DNA of 64,000 nucleotides from Anaerostipes sp. 992a (GTDB lineage Bacteria; Bacillota; Clostridia; Lachnospirales; Lachnospiraceae). The translations under genes and the position numbers were made by a program. Location: NCBI RefSeq assembly GCF_001940245.1, contig NZ_MJIG01000004.1, positions 1,116,001 to 1,180,000 of the forward strand, in the 5' to 3' direction. Of the stretch, positions 25,886 through 35,363 are shown piece after piece. Positions within the stretch are counted from its first letter, which is position 1; each line of letters begins with the position of its first letter. Under the pieces are notes generated by a model that worked only from the letters and a program-made list of their open reading frames with translations, ran no database searches and was not told the DNA's origin.

Positions 25886-27304
25886 ATGTATAATCCAGCA
25901 TCAAAAAAAGCAGAAGAATTCATTAGCGATGAAGAGATTCGTGCTTCCCTGCAATTCGCAGATGAAAATAAAAATAACAGAGAACTGATTGACAGCATTA
26001 TTGAAAAAGCCCGTGATTTAAAAGGACTTACCCATAGAGAAGCTTCTCTTTTGCTGATTTGTGAAGAAGAAGATCTGAATCAGAAGATCTATGATCTGGC
26101 CATTGAAATCAAAGAGAAATTCTACGGCAACCGTATCGTAATGTTTGCTCCTCTGTATTTATCCAATTATTGTATTAATGGATGTACTTATTGTCCATAT
26201 CACTTAAAGAATAAGCATATTCGACGTAAAAAACTTTCTCAGGAAGAAATCAGACAGGAAGTAATCGCTCTCCAGGATATGGGACACAAGCGTCTGGCGT
26301 TGGAAACAGGCGAAGATCCAAAAAATAATCCAATTGAATACGTATTGGAAAGTATTAAGACTATTTACAGCATTAAGCATAAAAATGGTGCCATTCGCCG
26401 TGTAAATGTTAACATTGCTGCAACCACTGTAGAAAATTACCGCAAATTAAAAGAAGCTGGAATTGGAACTTATATCTTATTCCAGGAAACGTATAACAAA
26501 AAAGCTTATGAAGAGCTTCACCCATCTGGACCGAAAAAAGATTATGCTTATCATACCGAAGCTATGGACCGTGCTATGGAAGGCGGTATTGATGACGTAG
26601 GATGTGGTGTTTTATTTGGACTGAATATGTATCGTTATGATTTCTGTGGTATTTTAATGCATGCAGAGCACCTGGAGGCTGCATTTGGCGTTGGCCCTCA
26701 TACCATCAGCGTACCTCGTATCTGTCCTGCTGATGATATTGATGTCAATACCTTTGATAACAGCATCAGCGATGATATTTTTGCAAAAATCGTTGCTGTT
26801 TTACGAATTGCTGTTCCATATACAGGTATTATTGTTTCCACAAGAGAATCACAGAAATCCAGAGAACGCGTTCTTCATCTTGGCGTATCTCAGATCAGTG
26901 GTGCATCTTCTACCAGCGTAGGCGGATATGTAGAGCCTGAAGCCCCAGAAGATAACTCTGCCCAGTTCGACAGAAGCGATACCCGTACTCTGGATGAGAT
27001 TGTCAACTGGCTTCTTGAAATGGGATATATCCCTAGCTTCTGTACTGCATGCTATCGCGAGGGTCGTACCGGAGACCGTTTTATGAAGCTTGTAAAATCC
27101 GGACAGATTGCTAACTGCTGTCATCCAAATGCATTGATGACATTAAAAGAATATTTAGAAGACTACGCTTCTCCTGATACAAAAGCAAAAGGAGAGAAGC
27201 TGATTGCAGAACAATTAGAAAAAATCACAAATCCTAAGGTAAAAGAACGTGCAAAAGAATATATTGAAAACATTCACCTTGGCAAACGTGATTTCCGTTT
27301 CTAA
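25886..27304 (+). CDS. hydG: [FeFe] hydrogenase H-cluster maturase HydG
   Basis: A 472-residue radical-SAM tyrosine lyase that makes CO and cyanide ligands for the H-cluster. The radical SAM motif is CINGCTYCPYH (CX3CX2C) near residue 96, and the C-terminal cluster site is CTACYREGRTGDRF with a later Cys in NCCHPNAL. The length matches HydG rather than the shorter ThiH. Its presence implies an [FeFe] hydrogenase elsewhere in the genome. Confidence 0.95.
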   Translation: MYNPASKKAEEFISDEEIRASLQFADENKNNRELIDSIIEKARDLKGLTHREASLLLICEEEDLNQKIYDLAIEIKEKFYGNRIVMFAPLYLSNYCINGCTYCPYHLKNKHIRRKKLSQEEIRQEVIALQDMGHKRLALETGEDPKNNPIEYVLESIKTIYSIKHKNGAIRRVNVNIAATTVENYRKLKEAGIGTYILFQETYNKKAYEELHPSGPKKDYAYHTEAMDRAMEGGIDDVGCGVLFGLNMYRYDFCGILMHAEHLEAAFGVGPHTISVPRICPADDIDVNTFDNSISDDIFAKIVAVLRIAVPYTGIIVSTRESQKSRERVLHLGVSQISGASSTSVGGYVEPEAPEDNSAQFDRSDTRTLDEIVNWLLEMGYIPSFCTACYREGRTGDRFMKLVKSGQIANCCHPNALMTLKEYLEDYASPDTKAKGEKLIAEQLEKITNPKVKERAKEYIENIHLGKRDFRF

Positions 27305-27340
27305 ACATGCTCTATAAAACTACTACTTTTATTCAATCAT

Positions 27341-27394
27341 AGATAAGACTGCCACACTACTAAATTTTAGCTGTGTGGCAGTCTTATCTTTTTG
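27341..27394. terminator. Strong bidirectional terminator
   Basis: AGATAAGACTGCCACAC pairs perfectly with its reverse complement over 17 bp, followed by TTTTT on the plus strand; A-rich sequence on the other side allows use by the convergent ABC transporter operon. Confidence 0.9.
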
Positions 27395-27416
27395 AAAATA
27401 TATTTTTTCCCTCTTT

Positions 27417-28157
27417 TTATAAAATCTTAGATAAAAATGTCTTTAATCTTTCATTCTTTGGATGATCGAAAACTTCTTCTGGCGTTCCATCTTCTGCAAT
27501 CTTCCCTTCATCCAGGAATATCACACGATTTGCAACCTCTTTTGCAAATCCCATCTCATGTGTCACACAGATCATGGTCATACCGCTTTTGGCCAACTCT
27601 TTCATTACATCCAAAACTTCACCAACCATCTCTGGATCCAATGCAGAGGTTGGTTCGTCAAAAAGAATCACCTCCGGATTCATGGCCAGTGCGCGGCAGA
27701 TGGCAACACGCTGCTTTTGGCCACCAGAAAGCTGTGATGGATACGCATTGGCCCGGTCTTCCAAGCCAACTCTCTTTAACAACTCAATGGCTTCTTTTTC
27801 CGCCTCAGACTTGGATTTATTCTGAAGCTTTGTTGGTGCAATTGTCAGATTTTCCAAAATCGTCATATGTGGAAATAAATTAAAATGCTGAAATACCATC
27901 ATCATAGACTGACGTGTCTTATTGATATCTGTCTTCGGACTGGTTACATCTACTCCATCCAGATAAATATGTCCACCTGTTGGAGTTTCCAGCATATTCA
28001 GGCATCGCAGAAAGGTGGATTTTCCACATCCAGATGGTCCAATAATAACCAATACCTCTCCTTTTTTTATATCTGTGGTAATTCCGTTTAAAACATTGGC
28101 ATTACCAAAGGATTTTTTCAGATCTTCTACATGAATCATTACATTACTGTCTTTCAT
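27417..28157 (-). CDS. glnQ: Polar amino-acid ABC transporter, ATP-binding protein
   Basis: A 246-residue ABC ATPase. Walker A is GPSGCGKST, the Q-loop region [12 protein letters not shown], signature [15 protein letters not shown], and Walker [15 protein letters not shown] with the switch His in VTHEMGFA. These match the GlnQ/HisP/ArtP group. It overlaps the end of the permease gene by 14 bp and works with it at the membrane. The amino acid cannot be fixed from sequence. Confidence 0.93.
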   Translation of the reverse strand: MKDSNVMIHVEDLKKSFGNANVLNGITTDIKKGEVLVIIGPSGCGKSTFLRCLNMLETPTGGHIYLDGVDVTSPKTDINKTRQSMMMVFQHFNLFPHMTILENLTIAPTKLQNKSKSEAEKEAIELLKRVGLEDRANAYPSQLSGGQKQRVAICRALAMNPEVILFDEPTSALDPEMVGEVLDVMKELAKSGMTMICVTHEMGFAKEVANRVIFLDEGKIAEDGTPEEVFDHPKNERLKTFLSKIL

Positions 28158-29670
28158 CGTTCTTCAGTCTCCTTTCCAGGCGTCCTACCATTGTAGACAA
28201 TCCTACAACAATAATCAGGTAAATCAATGCAACTGTAATTAATGGGAAGAATGCTTCGTATGTACGGCTTCGAATGAAATCCCCTCCACGGGTCAGATCC
28301 ATAATTCCGATATAACCGGAAATAGATGTTTCCTTCAATAATACGATAAATTCATTTCCCAGTGCAGGCAGAACATTTTTAAATGCCTGTGGAAGAATAA
28401 AGTATCTCATAGTCTGTACATAAGTAAATCCTAAGCTTCGTCCAGCTTCAAACTGTCCTGGATCGATGGACATAATACCAGATCGAACGATTTCCGCAAT
28501 ATATGCAGAAGAGTTTAATCCGAATGCGATCGTCGCTACTAATACCTTGTTAATATTCGTAGCTGCGAAGATAACATAATAAATGATCAACAGCTGGATC
28601 ATAGCTGGTGTGCCTCGGATAATCGTCAGGTATGCTTTCATGATCCAATTGATCAGCTTAGCTTTTCCTGTCATATCACAGCTGGATCTTATAATCGCGA
28701 TGATAAATCCTAATACAATACCAATGATAACGGCAAAGAATGTAATCTGGATCGTAGTTAATAACCCATTTGCCAGGTATTTCCATCTTGCATCTGTAAT
28801 AAAGTTATTCTTAATACTTTCAGATAAATCAAATGCTGTCGCTGATTTTCCATTTCGCACGATAATAACCTGTGTTGCAGTCGTATAAGGATCTGAGAAA
28901 TTAATGTTCTTTAGACGATCCTCTGTTACCGTCATTCCAGCAACACCCATATCTGCCTTTCCAGATTGAACTGCGGTAATAATAGAATCAAACTGCATAT
29001 CCTGAATCTCCAGCTCCATACCCAGCTTATCCGCAACGGCCGTTGCCATCTCCACATCAATTCCGACGATCTTACCATCTTCACGGTATTCATATGGTTC
29101 AAATTCGGCATTGGTAGCCATAACCAGCTTACCCTTGTATTCGATGCCTTCTGGTGATTCATATGGCTGTTTTCCTTTTGTACTATCCCCGATGTAATTT
29201 CCAATAATCTGCTTTAAGGTACCATCCTTCTTCAATTCATTCAAAGCCTTGTTGACTTTTTTCAATAATTGATCATTATCCTTAGCAATACAGATGGCAT
29301 ATTCTTCTTTTACAAAATCCTCCTCTAAAATAGACAGATCACGATTTCGTTCTACAAATGCTTTCGCTGGCTGTTCGTCAATGACAACACAGTCAATTTT
29401 TCCCTGCTTCAAAGCCTGCACAGCATCGGCACCCTTATTAAACTGCTGTATCGTAGCACCTGTTTCTTTATAATCCGATGCATATATATCACCTGTCGTA
29501 CCTAACTGTACTCCAATAGTAGCCGTTTCTAAATCATCGACTTTTTTCACATTGGATGCTCCGACTTCACTTTTATCTCCACATCCCGTCAGCAGTCCTG
29601 CAAGCATGACTACTAACAGTAACAGCGGAAACAATTTTCTTAAGCGTTTTTGTTTCATGTTTCCTTTCAT
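28144..29670 (-). CDS. Fused binding-protein/permease of a polar amino-acid ABC transporter, with swapped lobes
   Basis: A 508-residue fusion. A lipoprotein signal ends in LLTGCGDKS. Residues about 40-168 match the second lobe of a family-3 binding protein ([16 protein letters not shown] ... [12 protein letters not shown] ... [13 protein letters not shown]). Residues about 178-272 match the first lobe ([19 protein letters not shown] ... IVGIDVEMA ... [19 protein letters not shown]). The permease follows with the EAA loop [23 protein letters not shown]. In ordinary proteins the first lobe precedes the second, so the domain looks circularly permuted. Partner ATPase is the next gene. Confidence 0.88.
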   Translation of the reverse strand: MKGNMKQKRLRKLFPLLLLVVMLAGLLTGCGDKSEVGASNVKKVDDLETATIGVQLGTTGDIYASDYKETGATIQQFNKGADAVQALKQGKIDCVVIDEQPAKAFVERNRDLSILEEDFVKEEYAICIAKDNDQLLKKVNKALNELKKDGTLKQIIGNYIGDSTKGKQPYESPEGIEYKGKLVMATNAEFEPYEYREDGKIVGIDVEMATAVADKLGMELEIQDMQFDSIITAVQSGKADMGVAGMTVTEDRLKNINFSDPYTTATQVIIVRNGKSATAFDLSESIKNNFITDARWKYLANGLLTTIQITFFAVIIGIVLGFIIAIIRSSCDMTGKAKLINWIMKAYLTIIRGTPAMIQLLIIYYVIFAATNINKVLVATIAFGLNSSAYIAEIVRSGIMSIDPGQFEAGRSLGFTYVQTMRYFILPQAFKNVLPALGNEFIVLLKETSISGYIGIMDLTRGGDFIRSRTYEAFFPLITVALIYLIIVVGLSTMVGRLERRLKNDERQ

Positions 29671-29701
29671 ATCCTTTATCCTTTCTTTCTAATTTCGCAT
29701 A

Positions 29702-29812
29702 AGGAAAGGCGCATTTGACCATACAATGCGCCTGCTCCTTTGCCGACCAGTTATAAAGTATATTTTATACCATAATGCATAAAAAGTCACGGATTAATTG
29801 GCCATTTATGCA
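29702..29812 (-). promoter_or_regulatory. Upstream region of the amino-acid ABC operon: hairpin and inverted repeat
   Basis: A hairpin AAGGA-AGGCGCATT/AATGCGCCT-TCCTT (29702-29738) lies about 35 bp before the gene start and may end capsule transcripts or act as an attenuator. Further upstream an inverted pair TGCATAAA/TTTATGCA (29776-29783 and 29805-29812) flanks a possible promoter and could bind a regulator such as ArgR; this part is weak. Confidence 0.45.
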
Positions 29813-29834
29813 TGAAAATACAACCATTCTGCAT

Positions 29835-31292
29835 CTACCTTTCTTTTTTCCATCTCTTCATAAAAGAGGACATCAACTCTAAAATAAAAGGCTCTTTCAA
29901 GCAAAACAACGTCATACCATACACTCCAAAAAAGATTATGGCCGAAATAAGCAGAGTAAGAAACGTCCCCATCTCCCATAATTTTACTGGCATGGATCCC
30001 ATTCCTGCTAATAGCAAGGCAAGAAGTATGGATGCTTTTCGTAATTTTATGGAAAAATCCGGCACATAGTTTCTTGCCGCCCGGTACTGTATGAGTAAAA
30101 CGGTTATTTCTGCAAAAACGGTACCGATCGCTGCTCCGGTGGAAGAAAATACCGGAATCAATACCATATTAATTACAAGATCTACCAAAGCACCTGCTGC
30201 CTCTGAATAAAGCACCATCTTCTCCTGTCCCAAAGGAACCAACATCTGAAGCCCTATAATGTTGGTAATGCCAATGAATAAAAGCGTCGGCATAATCACC
30301 TGCATCGGAAGAATGGCTCCTTCGTACGCAGTTCCCGATAAGAAGAAAATGCCCTCTCTCGCAAATAGGATAAAATACACCATTAGTGGAGTTGCTGCCA
30401 GGAATACAAATTGCAATGCTTTTCTTCCAATTCTCTGAAACTCCTCCATCTGGCCACATTGAATATAATAAGATGCTCTCGGCAGAAGAACCGCTCCCAG
30501 AGACGTTACAATACTGACCAGAATTGTCTTGATCTTTACAGCCGCATGATAATATCCCACATCTGCATCCGATGACATAAATCCAAGCATGACTGTGTCC
30601 AGATTGGTATAAATGGTGGTGGCACAGGACATAGCAAAAAATATTCCAACCGCCTTCATATGCTTTTTCAACTGTGGAGCCCTAATTGGTTTTCTATCAA
30701 TATACCGCCTTGCATGAATAAAATTCAAAATATTGGATGCTGATGAAGCAAAGATGCTGATTCCACCATAGATCACATAATCCCCTTTTTCGTGTACCAT
30801 CAGAAACATGGCGATCAATGCAATCAACTTAAAGAAAATAGAGCGCACAGCGATATACGTATATTCTTCCAGGGCTTTATAGAGCCACTCCATCCCCAGA
30901 GCATTGAATGCAATGGTCAGGCTGACGATCAGATAAAGTATCCTCTCTTCCCTGAGTCTTGGCACCAGACCAAGGACCAGAAAGAAAATAATATAGGAAA
31001 CCACACACATGATCATATTAATATACAAAAGCTCATGTGTGGTCTGTGTCAGCTCCCGTCGGTCATCCCTCACTCTGGCACAGGCACGGATACCATAAGT
31101 CGGAATCCCCAGCTGCGCCAGCATGGCAAAATACGATACCAGAGAAGTGGCAAAGGATACCTTCCCCGTCCCTGCCGGAAGCAAGATTCTGGAAATGTAG
31201 GGAAAGGTAATCAGCGGAAAGAGAAAAGAAGACAACGTTAGGATGGCATTCATAATGAAGTTCACTTTTAATGATACGTTTCTTTGTTTCAT
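29835..31292 (-). CDS. Polysaccharide flippase, Wzx/RfbX type
   Basis: A 485-residue membrane protein with about 12-14 hydrophobic segments, of the oligosaccharide flippase family that moves lipid-linked repeat units across the membrane. Family marks are the start NAILTLSSFLFPLITFPYIS and RILLPAGTGKVSFATSLVSYF. It is the last gene of the second capsule unit. A second flippase is present at 42124-43698, so two different repeat units or a replaced gene set are possible. Confidence 0.9.
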   Translation of the reverse strand: MKQRNVSLKVNFIMNAILTLSSFLFPLITFPYISRILLPAGTGKVSFATSLVSYFAMLAQLGIPTYGIRACARVRDDRRELTQTTHELLYINMIMCVVSYIIFFLVLGLVPRLREERILYLIVSLTIAFNALGMEWLYKALEEYTYIAVRSIFFKLIALIAMFLMVHEKGDYVIYGGISIFASSASNILNFIHARRYIDRKPIRAPQLKKHMKAVGIFFAMSCATTIYTNLDTVMLGFMSSDADVGYYHAAVKIKTILVSIVTSLGAVLLPRASYYIQCGQMEEFQRIGRKALQFVFLAATPLMVYFILFAREGIFFLSGTAYEGAILPMQVIMPTLLFIGITNIIGLQMLVPLGQEKMVLYSEAAGALVDLVINMVLIPVFSSTGAAIGTVFAEITVLLIQYRAARNYVPDFSIKLRKASILLALLLAGMGSMPVKLWEMGTFLTLLISAIIFFGVYGMTLFCLKEPFILELMSSFMKRWKKER

Positions 31293-31322
31293 GAAATCCT
31301 CCCATCTCTTTTTCTTGCCACT

Positions 31323-32219
31323 CTAAACACTTTCAATCGGCGGATGGAAAAAGAGTCCTCGAAAAAATCCTTTTATAATTACACCAATCCTTTTTCCTTT
31401 ATTGTCCTTTGAACGAATCAACACCTTTGCACATTCTTTACCATATCGTAATAAAATTTTTATCCATGGAAATCCATTGTGATTTCGGTAAATATAAATT
31501 TTATTACGATATTCATATTCATATCTTGGAATTCTTTCTGCCAATGCTTCCGCAACTCCAATTCTCACATTGACAGACATCTTATGTATGATCACGCTCC
31601 CAGAACACATATAGGCATTCTTACATTGACTTAAACGCAGCGTATATTCTGTATCATCGCCATAGATAAAAAATTCCTTTATAGGTAATCCCACTTTTCT
31701 TGTACAATCCAGATTTACAAAACATCCTACAAAGGAGCACCGTTCAATGGGCAACAGTCCATTTTGTGTTGCCCTTAAATGATCATATACATTGGTCTGT
31801 ATCGTATATTGATTCATTTTACATGGGGTTCCATCGGTCCAGAGAACCGTACTTGCCAAAAACGAAAAATCATCCTTTCCTAATAGCTCAGCAGCCTTCA
31901 CTAATCGCTCTAACGCATCTGGCTCCGGTACTGCATCGTCATCCATCATCCAACAATACTGATATCCTTTTTTTACAATCTTCTTCAGCCCATAAGAAAA
32001 TCCACCAGCACCGCCCAGATTAGCACCTGTATGATCATAATGGATTCTTCCATCATTCTCCATACAAGCTTCCACCAGTTCTCTGGTTCCATCTATACTG
32101 GCATTATCACAAATAAAATAATCAAACTTTCCATAAGTCTGTTTTAAAATAGCTTCGATATTCTCTTGTAACAATTTCTTTCTATTATATGTAACAACTA
32201 AAATAGCTATCTCATTCAT
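31323..32219 (-). CDS. Glycosyltransferase family 2, GlfT2-like
   Basis: A 298-residue GT-A glycosyltransferase. VVTYNRKKLL and CDNASIDGT form the nucleotide-binding part, GGAGGFSYGLKK is typical of galactofuranosyl/rhamnosyl transferases of the GlfT type, and WMMDDDAVPEPD holds the metal-binding DDD. The start at 32219 overlaps the upstream stop by 4 bp (ATGA), a translational-coupling arrangement, so the longer frame is rejected. Sugar specificity is unknown. Confidence 0.9.
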   Translation of the reverse strand: MNEIAILVVTYNRKKLLQENIEAILKQTYGKFDYFICDNASIDGTRELVEACMENDGRIHYDHTGANLGGAGGFSYGLKKIVKKGYQYCWMMDDDAVPEPDALERLVKAAELLGKDDFSFLASTVLWTDGTPCKMNQYTIQTNVYDHLRATQNGLLPIERCSFVGCFVNLDCTRKVGLPIKEFFIYGDDTEYTLRLSQCKNAYMCSGSVIIHKMSVNVRIGVAEALAERIPRYEYEYRNKIYIYRNHNGFPWIKILLRYGKECAKVLIRSKDNKGKRIGVIIKGFFRGLFFHPPIESV

Positions 32220-33175
32220 AATTGCTCTGCTTGCTCCTTCTCCAAAATCCAATGCAAGATCCCTGCTACCCAAACAATTGCCTTATTTTTTATCGATTCT
32301 TTTTCCTTCCCATACACGATTCTACGACAGCTTGCCAAATTGGAGATCATTTGCCTTTTTTCCTCTTTGTACCCACTGGTAAAAATCGCCATATGAAGAG
32401 CTCTTCGGTTGCTGCAAAAAAAGCGGTATACAGCCGCTGGGTAAATATTCGGATATCTTTCTTTCACAAATCCTATAATTTCCTTGTTAAATGCAATCGC
32501 CTGCATCACACTGCTATCAAATACATGATTATCCATAATGCTGTTTTTTCGTAATCGATAATAATACAATATTTCTGGTAAATATACCGGCCTTTGACAT
32601 TTGGCTAGTATCTTATATGTCGTTCCCAGATCCTCATAGATTTTACCTTCTGGGTATCGAATTTCCCGAAATAACTCTGCTCTGTAAAGCTTTGCCCACG
32701 GACTTACATCAAATTTATCCGCAAGCAGCATGGTCTCAATGGCCTGTTCTGGTGTTAAAATCTGTGGTTTTCTATTGTTCTTAACCACAACTGGCATATG
32801 AAAGTTTTTCACCGTCACAAATTGGCTGGCTACAAAATCACTTCCGTATTCTTCCGCTGTTTTCATCATCGTTAGCAAGCAGTCCTCAGATATATAATCA
32901 TCTGCATCCACAAACATCAGATAGTCACCCTTTGCTATCTCAATTCCTGTATTTCTCGCCACGGCAGGACCCTGATTCTCCTGATGGATGACTTGAATCC
33001 GTACATCCATCCCGACATATTGTTCACAGATTTGGCTGCTGCCATCAGTAGAACCATCATCCACTAGAATCACTTCAAACTCCTGATAGGTTTGCTTTAA
33101 TAGACTGTTGACACATTGATTCAAATATGCTTTTACATTGTATACAGGAACAATAATAGAAATTAGGGTACTCAT
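32216..33175 (-). CDS. Glycosyltransferase family 2
   Basis: A 319-residue GT-A enzyme with SIIVPVYNVKAYLNQC, EVILVDDGSTDGS and MFVDADDYI (the DXD metal site), followed by the CpsI/EpsJ-like SPWAKLYRAELF region. It probably adds a sugar to the capsule repeat unit on the cytoplasmic face. It is coupled to the GlfT2-like gene by an ATGA overlap. Confidence 0.9.
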   Translation of the reverse strand: MSTLISIIVPVYNVKAYLNQCVNSLLKQTYQEFEVILVDDGSTDGSSQICEQYVGMDVRIQVIHQENQGPAVARNTGIEIAKGDYLMFVDADDYISEDCLLTMMKTAEEYGSDFVASQFVTVKNFHMPVVVKNNRKPQILTPEQAIETMLLADKFDVSPWAKLYRAELFREIRYPEGKIYEDLGTTYKILAKCQRPVYLPEILYYYRLRKNSIMDNHVFDSSVMQAIAFNKEIIGFVKERYPNIYPAAVYRFFCSNRRALHMAIFTSGYKEEKRQMISNLASCRRIVYGKEKESIKNKAIVWVAGILHWILEKEQAEQL

Positions 33176-33186
33176 ATAAATTCCTC

Positions 33187-34230
33187 TTAAATATCTTTCT
33201 TTTTCATCTTTTGATTTTTATAGTTTCGATACCATATGATCAGCGGAGTTCTCCGCACCAGCTTTTTCATAAGAAAAATCGCTTTATATTTCCATCCATA
33301 CCCCAAATATTTTCGTATCATATCCTCAAAGGACTTTTTCTCATAGTCCTTCCAGAATTCTTCATATAAATCTGGCTTTATTGTTGGATGCACTAAATTA
33401 TGTTGGTACTTTAAGTACTCTCTACCATATGTTTCGACAAAGAATCCCTCCGTCTGCTCCTCTTGGCATAAAAGGTCCAAAAGCTCCTCTCCTTTTTTCG
33501 TATGGGAAAGAATCAAAGATACGCCTCGTTTTATCTGATCATTGGATAGGGAAATCAGCGTCTCAACTCCCCAGTAATCGCCCAGAGTCAAATCTCCCCA
33601 TCGTTTCTCATTAGAAAATGGACATTGAAAGCACTTCCTTAAAATGCTATATCCCATCATATGCAGCTTGGAATAAATTGAAGTTTCTGCAGTATTAATC
33701 AGCTGCCTTCCATCTGCAAATTGTACATAGGCAGGATATGCCTTCCATCCTTCTGGTTTGTAACGAAAAAAATATTTGATCAATTTCGAACCAGATTTCT
33801 CCTCCAACCAGCTTTTATAATCATTCCAGATTTCTTCTCCAGGAGTTCCGTGACAGATGAGATCAATAAAAATAATTTGATCCATTTGCATCTGATTTTT
33901 CAATAAAAACAACCGAAGCCTGTAAATTTGACAAGGTGTTCCAGAAAAAAGCACCCATTTTTTATTTACCAGTTCATGCAAAACTCGAGAAAACAGATCA
34001 TCACACTGACTTTCCACATATTTTGCACCCTGAAACACATCACATTGATTGGCATTTTGCACAGCCACATGCCGAACCTTCATATCATCCTGCAAAGCTG
34101 CACCAACAAATACTACATTGCCCTTTCCATGACATTGCTCGAATGCTTTACAAAGTGCGATAAAAGCTCCTCCAGAAGAGCTTTTTAATACTTCTGATAT
34201 TACATTTTGATAAGCAAATACTCTAGGCAT
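33187..34230 (-). CDS. FrhB-like polysaccharide protein without the ferredoxin domain
   Basis: A 347-residue protein of the coenzyme F420 hydrogenase beta-subunit (FrhB) family found in capsule loci. It keeps SSSGGAF, VLFSGTPCQIYRL, DLICHGTPGEEIW, a CFQCPF pair and GDLTLGDYWGVE. The N-terminal ferredoxin region seen in its paralogue at 40934-42127 is absent; the protein starts directly at the FrhB core. Members without F420 are presumed flavin/Fe-S enzymes acting on polysaccharide, function not established. Start 34230 has AAAGGAG seven bases upstream. Confidence 0.85.
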   Translation of the reverse strand: MPRVFAYQNVISEVLKSSSGGAFIALCKAFEQCHGKGNVVFVGAALQDDMKVRHVAVQNANQCDVFQGAKYVESQCDDLFSRVLHELVNKKWVLFSGTPCQIYRLRLFLLKNQMQMDQIIFIDLICHGTPGEEIWNDYKSWLEEKSGSKLIKYFFRYKPEGWKAYPAYVQFADGRQLINTAETSIYSKLHMMGYSILRKCFQCPFSNEKRWGDLTLGDYWGVETLISLSNDQIKRGVSLILSHTKKGEELLDLLCQEEQTEGFFVETYGREYLKYQHNLVHPTIKPDLYEEFWKDYEKKSFEDMIRKYLGYGWKYKAIFLMKKLVRRTPLIIWYRNYKNQKMKKKDI

Positions 34231-35362
34231 CCGCATTCTCCTTTATTACACTTCTCAAATAATTTCTGGATAATTCCCGCTTCTCCCTTATGGATTGATC
34301 CACACGATTCCATGAAATTTGTTCTAATCCTTCCATATCTTCTACTATACTCCCATCATAAAGAATACGATTGGAAATGTGAAGCAGATTTTGAAAATCC
34401 ATCAATCGATTCATCTGTGCTTTTCCCGTTTTGGGAAATATAAAAAATTCTCTATGATAAATACAGCTAAAAATCATACAATGATAGGAGTCGGTAAACA
34501 CATACTCTGCATATCGAATTGCATTGATAAAATCCTGTGGAGATGCCTCCCATAGTTTGATATGACCAAATTTAAAATCATAAGGTTCAATATAATCTGC
34601 TTCTAAAAAAGGAATCGTAACAATTTTTAATCCTTTCCTTTTGGCAAATTCCTCAACCAACTGCCGTTGTCTCTTATTCCCTCTCAGCATGTAAGTAAAT
34701 AAATACGGAAATTCAAATTTTCTATTTTCTGATAAACGATCCCACATCCTTACATCCACAAGCAGCGTAGGATCAAGTACTGTCAAACATGCATCTTTCT
34801 TTAGAATTCCATTGATCAATTTGGTACCGCACTCCTCACGACAGGAGACTGCATCAAATTGACTCAAATTGTGCCTTATGATCTTGGCCTGTTCCTCCGT
34901 AACCTGATCAACCCCAATGCTAGGTGCATAGGAAAGCTTAAACTTTGAATCCTCCGCAAATGTCAACCAGTACATACTGTTCAGAGGAGACAATACAGGA
35001 TTCCATATTTGATCGCTCCCACAAACAAATCCATCATACATTTTATTTGCATCTACAATCGTATCTTCATTATATTGCTCTTTAGATATCTTCAGATTCT
35101 CATCTACGAACTTCTGAATATTACGATTTCGATTTCTTAATTTCTTTAATCCGAATTTCCATACAATTCTTTTCAAAGAAGGTATCAAACCAATGGTCCT
35201 AATTTTATCTGCCAGATTATCGAGAGATGCTATTTTTTTCCCATATTGACAGATAATCTCATACTCTATACAGCCAAATTCGTTTAAAAAGTTTTGAAGT
35301 GCATACGCTTGTAATATAGAACCATAGTTATTTCTCCACCACGTTAATCCTGCTAATTTCAT
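34223..35362 (-). CDS. Polysaccharide pyruvyl transferase family protein
   Basis: A 379-residue member of the CsaB/PssM family that transfers pyruvate ketals from PEP to sugars. It starts GLTWWRNNYGSILQAYALQ, has FVCGSDQIWNP in the middle and FTDSYHCMIFS near the C-terminus, both typical of the group found in Firmicute capsule clusters. It is followed at once by an FrhB-like gene; the same two families also sit close together in the other unit. The start at 35362 lies just after the stop of the upstream GT4 gene. Confidence 0.88.
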   Translation of the reverse strand: MKLAGLTWWRNNYGSILQAYALQNFLNEFGCIEYEIICQYGKKIASLDNLADKIRTIGLIPSLKRIVWKFGLKKLRNRNRNIQKFVDENLKISKEQYNEDTIVDANKMYDGFVCGSDQIWNPVLSPLNSMYWLTFAEDSKFKLSYAPSIGVDQVTEEQAKIIRHNLSQFDAVSCREECGTKLINGILKKDACLTVLDPTLLVDVRMWDRLSENRKFEFPYLFTYMLRGNKRQRQLVEEFAKRKGLKIVTIPFLEADYIEPYDFKFGHIKLWEASPQDFINAIRYAEYVFTDSYHCMIFSCIYHREFFIFPKTGKAQMNRLMDFQNLLHISNRILYDGSIVEDMEGLEQISWNRVDQSIREKRELSRNYLRSVIKENADA

Positions 35363-35363
35363 C

